The position numbers and the translations under genes are program-made. 20,951 nucleotides of DNA from an uncultured Clostridia bacterium. GTDB lineage: Bacteria; Bacillota; Clostridia; Oscillospirales; Acutalibacteraceae. Below are positions 14,391-19,980 of this stretch, one piece after another; within the stretch, counting starts at the first letter, position 1, and the number at the start of each line of letters is the position of its first letter. The notes under the pieces are model-generated. The model made no database searches and had not been told where the DNA came from. It saw only the letters and a list, made by a program, of their open reading frames with translations. The stretch covers positions 1 to 20,951 of the forward strand of contig CALEJD010000096.1 of the NCBI GenBank assembly GCA_937898195.1, given 5' to 3'.

Positions 14391-15746
14391 TTATTCAAAA
14401 ATTTCGTTAATACTTCTTAACATCTGGCTCTTTGAAACAACAATAACGCTGTCGCCAAGTTCAATTGCATCATTACCGCTTGGGAACATAACCTGATGGT
14501 TACGAACAATAGCGGCAATGAGAGTGTCTTTGTTTAGCTCAAGGGCTTTAAGCGGAATACCAATACCCTTAAAGTCATGGTTGATTATGAATTCGAGAGC
14601 TTCGACCTGACTACCAACTAATTTATAAAGAGTCTGAACACTTGATTCACCTGAATTTTCAAGAGCACGGACATAACCGATAATTCTGTTGGCTGCAATA
14701 GCTTTTGATGAGAAGGCACTGTCAACACCAATGCTTTCAAGAACATCATAGGATACGCGGTTTACTTTTGCTACTGTTTTGCGAATACCGATAGCAGAGG
14801 CATACATAGCAGAAATAATATTCTCTTCGTCAATTCTAGTGAGAGCGACAAAAGCATCTTGATTTCTGAGCCCTTGCTCCATAAGGGTTGCTTTATCAGT
14901 ACCATCACCAAGGATAATATCAACATTTGGCAAGTTTTCGCAGAGATGTTCGCAACGGTCAGGGTCGATTTCAAGAATTTTAACATTATATCCACCGGTT
15001 TCTGACAACTGACGAGCAAGATAATAACCCATCTTGCCACCACCGATAATCATAATGTTTTTTGTGCTGTGTTTATAAATGCCAAGGTTTTTCATAAATT
15101 TCACAAGCACACCACGGGGTGCAGTAATGTGAATTTTATCACCTTTTTGAAGCACAAAATCACCACGGGGGATGATAACTTCGTTTTTGCGTTGAACAGC
15201 ACAAATCAAAACTCTGTATTTGAATGTGTTGAAGATATCCATAAGCTTCATATCGCAAAGTGGATTGCCTTCTTCAAGCTTTAGTTCTGCAAGGTCAACT
15301 CTTCCACGATAGAATGACTCAATATTAATAGCATTAGGGAATCTTAATACTTTTGCAATTTCGTTTGCAGCATCAAGCTCGGGGTTAATAACCATACTGA
15401 GTCCCAACTCGTCTTTGAAGAACGGTAATTGCTTTAAATATTCAGGGTTGCGCACACGGGCTATTGTATGTTCTGCACCGATTTTCTTTGCAACAAGGCA
15501 AGAGAGAATATTAAGCTCGTCAGATGATGTTGCGGCAATAAAAACATCTGCATCCCCGACACCTGCTTCAACCTGAATGTCATAACTTGCACCGTTGCCA
15601 CAAATACCCATAACATCGAAGTTATTTACCATCTGTTCAACGACTTTCTGGTCACGGTCAATAACAACCACATTGTGATTTTCAAGTGAAAGATATTCAA
15701 CAAGTGTTGCACCGACTTTACCGTCACCAACAATGACTATGTTCAT
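14391..15746 (-). CDS. trkA: TrkA, two-RCK-domain regulator of potassium uptake
   Basis: The 451-residue cytoplasmic protein is a tandem of two RCK units: nucleotide-binding loops GDGKVG (7-12) and GGGKMG (235-240), each followed by an acidic strand end (VIDRD, ILEIDPD) and an RCK_C domain (about 140-220 and 370-450). This doubled layout is that of TrkA partnering TrkH. GGAG about 9 bases before the ATG is the ribosome site. The upstream region 15747-15830 is AT-rich; TTGTAA-17-TAATAT on the minus strand is a possible but weak promoter. Confidence 0.95.
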   Translation of the reverse strand: MNIVIVGDGKVGATLVEYLSLENHNVVVIDRDQKVVEQMVNNFDVMGICGNGASYDIQVEAGVGDADVFIAATSSDELNILSCLVAKKIGAEHTIARVRNPEYLKQLPFFKDELGLSMVINPELDAANEIAKVLRFPNAINIESFYRGRVDLAELKLEEGNPLCDMKLMDIFNTFKYRVLICAVQRKNEVIIPRGDFVLQKGDKIHITAPRGVLVKFMKNLGIYKHSTKNIMIIGGGKMGYYLARQLSETGGYNVKILEIDPDRCEHLCENLPNVDIILGDGTDKATLMEQGLRNQDAFVALTRIDEENIISAMYASAIGIRKTVAKVNRVSYDVLESIGVDSAFSSKAIAANRIIGYVRALENSGESSVQTLYKLVGSQVEALEFIINHDFKGIGIPLKALELNKDTLIAAIVRNHQVMFPSGNDAIELGDSVIVVSKSQMLRSINEIFE

Positions 15747-15830
15747 AATTTCAGTCTCCGTTAAATGATTATAATTTCACCAAATAACATATTACCACAA
15801 GATTATTGATTTTACAATATTTTTTAATAA

Positions 15831-15859
15831 TTGACCAACAGAAAAAAATATGATAAATT
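15831..15859 (+). promoter_or_regulatory. sigma-A-type promoter of the EEP-family gene
   Basis: TTGACC (15831-15836) and TAAATT (15854-15859) are 17 bases apart. The start point would be near 15866, at or just inside the left arm of the leader palindrome. Confidence 0.5.
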
Positions 15860-15936
15860 TAAGTTGGTGAGAAGCACCGAAAAGTCTTTAAAATTGTCGT
15901 TTTAAGGCTGTTTTGGATTATTCTCGCCAACTTAAG
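15858..15936 (+). promoter_or_regulatory. structured 5' leader, possible cis-regulatory RNA
   Basis: Bases 15858-15872 and 15922-15936 pair over 15 positions (two G-U pairs), closing a 49-base interior. The interior holds a second helix: AGTCTTTAAAA pairs with TTTTAAGGCT with one bulge. The left arm can instead fold alone as TTGGTG-AGAAG-CACCGA (15864-15880), which excludes the outer helix. I do not recognise a known riboswitch class. The ribosome site (AAAAGGGG) begins just after the right arm and is not paired. Confidence 0.5.
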
Positions 15937-15952
15937 AAAAGGGGATGTATTT

Positions 15953-16879
15953 ATGAATAAAAAAGTTAAAATATCTTTAATCGGGTTAGGTAGTGTTGCA
16001 ATAGCATTAGCAGTTGCAGTTGGTGGCTTTTTTGCCGTTTATCCTATGACGCCTGATGTTGAAATTAAATCAGCACAAGATAGAGTAGAAGACAATAGCG
16101 AACTTTTGGTTGCAAGCTATAATACAGCAGCACCGTGGGGTAACTTGATTAAGGGTACATACACAACCCGTCGTGCGCATCTTTTTGCACAACAGATGAA
16201 TGATATCTTGCCTGACTCTTTCGGTGTTCAGGAAATCAATACATTCTGGGTTGAACATTTTAAAGAACTTTTGCCACAATATGATTATTATGGTGTAAAA
16301 CGTGGTGGAGACTCAGAAGAAAAGACATCTGAAATGAGTGGTATTTTCTATCTAAAAGAAAAATATAGTCTTTTAGATAGTGGTACTTTCTGGATTTCAA
16401 ATACGCCTGACACAGAATCAAAATTCGATGGTGCTGCTTGTTACAGAATTTGTTCTTATGCAGTTCTTGAGAATAAGGCAACCGGCTTTAAATATGTTCA
16501 TATGAATACCCATCTTAACCACGTAAGTACAGAAGCACAAAATCTTGGTGGTAATCTTATTCTCAATAAGTCACAAGAGTTAAAGAAAAACTACCCTGAT
16601 GCTAAAACAGTAATAACGGGGGATTTTAACCAAAGTATTGATGGTGAAGCAATTAAGATTCTCAGTGCAAATGGTTTTATAAGTGCAAATACAGTTGTTG
16701 AAAATGGTGACAAAATCGCAACTTATCACGGTTGGACAGGGAACAAAGAAGATGCACCAATAGATTTCATTTTTGCTGATAATACAATGAAAATCAAGTC
16801 ATATAATGTGCAAAATGAAAAGGTCGGCAAATCGTTCGCATCCGACCACTATATGATTACCGCAGAAATTGAATTTTAA
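15953..16879 (+). CDS. exported endonuclease/exonuclease/phosphatase (EEP) superfamily protein
   Basis: The 308-residue protein starts with MNKKVK and a hydrophobic helix (about 7-30), a signal anchor or signal peptide without a clear lipobox. The rest is a metal-dependent DNase I-like fold: SYN (55-57), QE (93-94), NTHLNH (185-190), TGDFNQS (222-228), D271 in APIDFIF and SDHY (297-300), all catalytic or metal-binding positions of the family. Members cleave phosphodiesters in DNA, RNA, lipids or small molecules, so the substrate is open; an extracellular nuclease or sphingomyelinase-like enzyme is possible. GGGG 8 bases before the ATG is the ribosome site. It is a single-gene unit behind a folded leader. 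Confidence 0.88.
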   Translation: MNKKVKISLIGLGSVAIALAVAVGGFFAVYPMTPDVEIKSAQDRVEDNSELLVASYNTAAPWGNLIKGTYTTRRAHLFAQQMNDILPDSFGVQEINTFWVEHFKELLPQYDYYGVKRGGDSEEKTSEMSGIFYLKEKYSLLDSGTFWISNTPDTESKFDGAACYRICSYAVLENKATGFKYVHMNTHLNHVSTEAQNLGGNLILNKSQELKKNYPDAKTVITGDFNQSIDGEAIKILSANGFISANTVVENGDKIATYHGWTGNKEDAPIDFIFADNTMKIKSYNVQNEKVGKSFASDHYMITAEIEF

Positions 16880-16939
16880 GTAACGCATAAACTCAAATTT
16901 GTCTAACAAATATTAAAGATTTACACAACCCCTAATTTG

Positions 16940-17545
16940 TCAAACTGTTTTTGAATATATACAACCACAATAGTTTTGACGATATAGATTATATTCTTTG
17001 CTCAATTCTATTGACCGTTTATATCCTTCTTTTTTCTTGAAGTCTGACGGCAACCATTGGGCGTTATATTCTTTTGCTAATTCAAGTCCTATTTCATTGA
17101 TTTTTTGTGCATCTTTTAACGGACTGATTGTAAGGGTTGTAGTGAAATAATCAAAACCATTTTTCACGGCTTCCCCTACTGTCTTCTCAAGTCGCAAGTG
17201 ATAGCATTTGAAACAACGCTCACCACATTCACGGCAATTTTCAAGTCCCTTTGCAAGTCTATAAAACTTTCCGCTTTCAAAATCACAATCAAGCATTTTA
17301 ACGGGATATTTTGTATCCATCTCCCCTATTAATCGCTTCTGCTCTGCCTTGCGCTTTTCGTATTCGGCTTCAGGATAAATATTAGGGTTATAATAAAGCA
17401 CAGTAATATTAAAATACTGTGACAAATATTCAATGCAATAACTACTGCAAGGGGCACAACAAGAATGGAGAAGAAGTGTTGGCACTTTATCCCCTAAATT
17501 TTCTATAATTTTATCAAGTTGTTTTTGGTAGTTTATTTTTTGCAT
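16940..17545 (-). CDS. queH: epoxyqueuosine reductase QueH
   Basis: QueH reduces epoxyqueuosine to queuosine at position 34 of GUN tRNAs, the last step of Q formation, and replaces the unrelated QueG in many anaerobes. The 201-residue protein (usual length) has HSCCAPCSS (27-35), ENCRECGERCFKCY (102-115) and NYCGC (191-195): the cysteines that hold the iron-sulfur cluster and a second metal site. The C-terminal block SDFKKKEGYKRSIELSKEYNLYRQ is also characteristic. The start is preceded by GGTGAT, a weak ribosome site. It lies 47 bases after the CNNM/CorC-like gene with a palindromic repeat between. Between its end and the EEP gene (16880-16939) only a weak 6-bp hairpin at 16897-16911 is seen. 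Confidence 0.95.
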   Translation of the reverse strand: MQKINYQKQLDKIIENLGDKVPTLLLHSCCAPCSSYCIEYLSQYFNITVLYYNPNIYPEAEYEKRKAEQKRLIGEMDTKYPVKMLDCDFESGKFYRLAKGLENCRECGERCFKCYHLRLEKTVGEAVKNGFDYFTTTLTISPLKDAQKINEIGLELAKEYNAQWLPSDFKKKEGYKRSIELSKEYNLYRQNYCGCIYSKTV

Positions 17546-17565
17546 AATATCACCACAAATTGTAA

Positions 17566-17590
17566 CGGCGGGGTCAAGACCCCGCCCTAC
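17566..17590 (-). repeat. 25-nt palindromic interspersed repeat, copy 2
   Basis: On the minus strand it begins GTAGGG, contains the perfect arms CGGGGTC and GACCCCG around TT, and ends GCCG. It has the same length and ends as copies 1 and 3. It starts two bases after the stop codon of the CNNM/CorC-like gene. No T-run follows it in the minus direction, so it is not a standard terminator. Confidence 0.7.
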
Positions 17591-17592
17591 TT

Positions 17593-18972
17593 TTAATCTT
17601 CTTTTCTGCCGAAGAATCTGCGTTCTTCAGTTTCTTCTTTCTTTTCTATTGGAAGAATTTCAACTTTGACTTTACCGATACGGCGTTCTTCAACATTGAG
17701 AACTGTGAATTTCACATTCTCAAACTGAACTTCGTTCATTTCGCCATCCTGAGGGAGAAAGCCAAGCACACTGATAATATAGCCACCTATTGTGTCATAA
17801 TCACCATCGGGGAATTTCTTTCCTGTATGTTCTTCAACTTCTTCAATATCGGTTATACCATCAACTTCGAAAACTGTATCGTTAATGATTGAGATTTCTT
17901 CGTCTTCTTGGTCATACTCGTCCTGAATATTACCAACAATGGATTCAAGCACGTCTTCAAGTGTAACGATACCTGCTGTGCCACCGTATTCGTCAATAAC
18001 AACTGCCATCTGTACTCTTTTTTCTGTCATTTCAGTAAAGAGTTCACCACAGCGCTTTGTTTCGGGAACATAATATGCAGGGCGCATCATATCTTTAACT
18101 GTTTTTGTCTTTGGAAGATTTGTTCCAACATATTTAAGGAAGTCTTTAATATAAACAATACCGATAATATTATCGGGGTCTTCTTTATAAACCGGAATTC
18201 TTGAAAATCCGTTTTCAATAGAAAGTTTAACCGCTTCGCTGAGTGGCTCTTCTTCGTCAACACAAACCATATCAGTACGGTGAGTCATAATGTCGGCAAC
18301 ATCAATATCGTCGAACTCGAAAATATTGTTAATCATTTCGATTTGAGTGTCTTCGATAACACCTTTTTCGCCACCAACGTCAACCATCATTCTGATTTCT
18401 TCTTCTGTGACAACTTCTTCGTCAGCGTGTGGGTCAATGCCCATAAGGCGCAACACACCGTTAGTTGAAAGAGCCAAGAATTTAACAACAGGTCTTGTAA
18501 CCTTTGCAACAAAAACAAGAATTGGCGCTGCCATAAAAGCCATTTTTTCAGGCTTGTTCATTGCGATTTTCTTTGGTACAAGTTCACCCAAAACAAGTGA
18601 GAAATATGACATAATAAGCGTGATTACAACTGTTGAAAATCCGCTGATTATACCAACAGGAATAACATTCACAATACTTGTTTTAGCAATCGCATTAGAA
18701 AGCATTTCTACAAATGACTGTGCAGCAGTAGCAGATGTCAAGAACCCTGCTAATGTAACACCAATCTGGATTGTTGACAAAAATGAACTTGTGTTTTCTG
18801 TTAATTTTTGAATTTGTTTTGCTTTTTTGTTGCCCTCGCTAGCCATTTTATCAATTTTGTTATCATTGAGAGTAACAATTGCCATTTCTGACATTGAGAA
18901 GAATGCATTGACAAAAATCAATGCGAAAAGAGTTACTATTTTAAGAATAATACTCCCGGGGTCCGTGCCCAT
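17593..18972 (-). CDS. CNNM/CorC (DUF21-CBS-CorC_HlyC) membrane protein
   Basis: The 459-residue protein has the order DUF21 membrane domain (about 5-185, with FFSMSEMA at 24-31 and GELVPKKIAMN at 129-139), two CBS domains (about 225-345), and a C-terminal CorC_HlyC domain (about 358-445). The CBS pair has DIMTHRTDMV and VVIDEYGGTAGIVTLEDVLE, typical for the family. Related proteins transport or regulate Mg2+ (CorC/MpfA/CNNM); older labels such as hemolysin are not supported by this sequence. The tail is charged (EKKEETEERRFFGRKED). AAGGACGG lies about 10 bases before the ATG. A perfect -35 promoter is upstream. queH may be read through from it. Confidence 0.92.
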   Translation of the reverse strand: MGTDPGSIILKIVTLFALIFVNAFFSMSEMAIVTLNDNKIDKMASEGNKKAKQIQKLTENTSSFLSTIQIGVTLAGFLTSATAAQSFVEMLSNAIAKTSIVNVIPVGIISGFSTVVITLIMSYFSLVLGELVPKKIAMNKPEKMAFMAAPILVFVAKVTRPVVKFLALSTNGVLRLMGIDPHADEEVVTEEEIRMMVDVGGEKGVIEDTQIEMINNIFEFDDIDVADIMTHRTDMVCVDEEEPLSEAVKLSIENGFSRIPVYKEDPDNIIGIVYIKDFLKYVGTNLPKTKTVKDMMRPAYYVPETKRCGELFTEMTEKRVQMAVVIDEYGGTAGIVTLEDVLESIVGNIQDEYDQEDEEISIINDTVFEVDGITDIEEVEEHTGKKFPDGDYDTIGGYIISVLGFLPQDGEMNEVQFENVKFTVLNVEERRIGKVKVEILPIEKKEETEERRFFGRKED

Positions 18973-19027
18973 GTGACAAAACCGTCCTTATAAAAAATAT
19001 AGAGATATTTATAAAATATCAGTATGT

Positions 19028-19056
19028 ATTTTATAACAAAATATACCTTTTGTCAA
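19028..19056 (-). promoter_or_regulatory. sigma-A-type promoter of the CNNM/CorC-like gene
   Basis: On the minus strand consensus TTGACA (19051-19056) and TAAAAT (19028-19033) are 17 bases apart; TATAAA at a 15-base spacing overlaps it. The leader contains the hairpin GATATTT-TAT-AAATATC followed after a few bases by TTTTTT, a weak attenuator candidate before the ribosome site. Confidence 0.7.
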
Positions 19057-19097
19057 ATATCCGAGTAATATGACATCAATTTAAGACAACCCATTAT

Positions 19098-19122
19098 GTA
19101 GGGGCGATTCACGAATCGCCCG
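19098..19122 (+). repeat. 25-nt palindromic interspersed repeat, copy 3
   Basis: It begins GTAGGGGC, has the perfect arms GCGATTC and GAATCGC around AC, and ends CCG. It lies 19 bases beyond the stop codon of the minus-strand HTH gene and 41 bases beyond the -35 box of the CNNM/CorC promoter, so it sits between two minus-strand units. No T-run follows. Confidence 0.7.
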
Positions 19123-19141
19123 AAATAAAGCCACTTTTTGT

Positions 19142-19381
19142 TTATATTTTTTCTAATTGCTTGCACATTAAATCATCAGGACGAACATTGAAGTATTCAT
19201 ATATTTCATAAATCACATCTGCATCCAATGTATCTCCACCTTTTCCGTTTTCAACTTCTTCAAGCAACGAAACGTCTATCTGCAGTATTCTTGCCATTTC
19301 TTCTTTTGATAATTTATTACTCTTTCTAAGCCATATAATATTGTTAACAAAGTTTTGCCAAGAAATATCATTTAAACTCAT
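19142..19381 (-). CDS. small XRE-type helix-turn-helix protein
   Basis: The 79-residue protein (from the ATG at 19381) has the five-helix layout of Cro/CI repressors: IIWLRKSNKLSKEEMARILQIDVSLLEEVENGKG, then DVIYEIYEYFNVRPDDLM. The recognition region is degenerate, with acidic residues where DNA-contacting polar ones are usual, so DNA binding is likely but not certain. GGGTG 7 bases upstream supports this ATG; an in-frame ATG 11 codons upstream lies only a few bases after the -10 box and is unlikely. It is transcribed divergently from the HTH gene at 19490, through a promoter that contains an operator-like repeat. Confidence 0.8.
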   Translation of the reverse strand: MSLNDISWQNFVNNIIWLRKSNKLSKEEMARILQIDVSLLEEVENGKGGDTLDADVIYEIYEYFNVRPDDLMCKQLEKI

Positions 19382-19402
19382 TTTTATCACCCTTTTGCAA
19401 CA

Positions 19403-19431
19403 ATTATATAACACTTATGTTACAAAGTCAA
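19403..19431 (-). promoter_or_regulatory. sigma-A-type promoter of the minus-strand HTH gene
   Basis: On the minus strand TTGACT (19426-19431) and consensus TATAAT (19403-19408) are separated by 17 bases, and that spacer is exactly the first copy of the 17-bp repeat. The start point would be only about 15 bases before the ATG. Confidence 0.8.
19409..19425. promoter_or_regulatory. operator-like 17-bp site, copy 1
   Basis: TAACACTTATGTTACAA contains the inverted repeat TAACA-CTTA-TGTTA. It fills the spacer of the minus-strand HTH promoter and recurs 31 bp further right with three changes, all C/T transitions. Confidence 0.65.
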
Positions 19432-19439
19432 TATAAAAG

Positions 19440-19456
19440 TAATATTTATGCTACAA
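19440..19456. promoter_or_regulatory. operator-like 17-bp site, copy 2
   Basis: TAATATTTATGCTACAA matches copy 1 at 14 of 17 positions in the same orientation, 31 bp away (close to three helical turns). It overlaps the extended -10 box of the plus-strand HTH gene. Its internal symmetry is weaker than that of copy 1. Confidence 0.6.
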
Positions 19457-19457
19457 T
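19449..19457 (+). promoter_or_regulatory. extended -10 promoter of the plus-strand HTH gene
   Basis: TGCTACAAT is a TGn extended -10 box with five of six matches to TATAAT. No good -35 box is seen at 16-18 bases, which is common for extended -10 promoters. The start point would be near 19464, 26 bases before the ATG. Confidence 0.5.
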
Positions 19458-19489
19458 TTTACTAATAAATATAAGTTGGTGGTTTTTTT

Positions 19490-19711
19490 ATGATTTTTAA
19501 TAAAAGAGCAAGAGACCTTAGAGAAGATTTAGGATTGTCACAAGATTACATAGCGCAAAAATTAGGTGTAAGCCGAGCTACTGTTAACCGATATGAAAAC
19601 GATAGATTTGATTTAAAACTTTCCTATGCCGTAAAATTAGCAAAAATTTATAATGTTTCCCTTGACTATTTGACAGGACTTATTGATGAGCCCAAGCCAT
19701 TAAAAAAATAA
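19490..19711 (+). CDS. small XRE-family transcriptional repressor
   Basis: The 73-residue protein is almost entirely one Cro/CI-type domain: RDLREDLGLSQDYIAQKLGVSRATVNRYENDRFDLKLSYAVKLAKIYNVSLDYLTGL. The helix-turn-helix lies at about residues 17-36 (SQDYIAQKLGVSRATVNRYE) and is of canonical quality, so specific DNA binding is likely. It is probably the protein that binds the two 17-bp sites in the intergenic region and controls itself and its divergent neighbour. GGTGG precedes the ATG by 8 bases. A terminator follows after 30 bases. No phage genes or toxin-like partner are next to it. Confidence 0.93.
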   Translation: MIFNKRARDLREDLGLSQDYIAQKLGVSRATVNRYENDRFDLKLSYAVKLAKIYNVSLDYLTGLIDEPKPLKK

Positions 19712-19741
19712 GCTCTCGTTAACTTGTATCGTAAATCGTTT

Positions 19742-19770
19742 TCTCCCTTTAATAAGGGAGATTTTTCTTT
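19742..19770 (+). terminator. intrinsic terminator after the XRE repressor gene
   Basis: TCTCCCTT (19742-19749) pairs with AAGGGAGA (19754-19761) around a TAAT loop, and ATTTTTCTTTTT follows. Confidence 0.88.
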
Positions 19771-19798
19771 TTATTACACTTTTTAGTCTTTTTATATA

Positions 19799-19820
19799 GG
19801 AATTTTCCCTGCCAAATTCC
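19799..19820. other. inverted repeat upstream of the PFOR promoter
   Basis: GGAATTT (19799-19805) and AAATTCC (19814-19820) flank TCCCTGCC. It lies about 70 bases before the -35 box of the oxidoreductase gene. It could bind a regulator or be chance. Nothing else is recognised between 19771 and 19890. Confidence 0.3.
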
Positions 19821-19890
19821 ACATCTTCCAAAATACACAAAAAATGGTTAAAATTTTATCAAAGTTCGTCATTTTTTAAGGATAAATTAC

Positions 19891-19926
19891 TTTACTTTTT
19901 AATCGAAAAGTGTTATCATTTATAAT
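19891..19926 (+). promoter_or_regulatory. promoter region of the pyruvate:ferredoxin oxidoreductase gene
   Basis: TTTACT (19891-19896) is 17 bases from TATCAT (19914-19919), which carries an upstream TG (extended -10). A consensus TATAAT at 19921-19926 overlaps and could be used with a weaker -35. The leader is about 50 bases and ends in a near-perfect AAGGAGG ribosome site at 19966-19972. Confidence 0.55.
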
Positions 19927-19980
19927 GTATGAATAGGCATACTTAATTCTATATCTAATTCCATTAAGGAGGAAATAAAA

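Noticed and set aside
17566..17590. palindromic repeat copy 2 as an intrinsic terminator for the CNNM/CorC-like gene
   Set aside because: No T-run follows the stem in the minus direction, and the same element occurs elsewhere with different arms, so a repeat family explains it better.
17593..18972. hemolysin annotation for the CBS-domain protein
   Set aside because: The domain order DUF21-CBS-CBS-CorC_HlyC is that of the CNNM/CorC/MpfA cation transport family; nothing in it indicates a pore-forming toxin.
19142..19711. the divergent HTH genes as a toxin-antitoxin or prophage module
   Set aside because: Both products are HTH proteins, they are divergent rather than co-transcribed, and no integrase, toxin or structural phage gene is adjacent.
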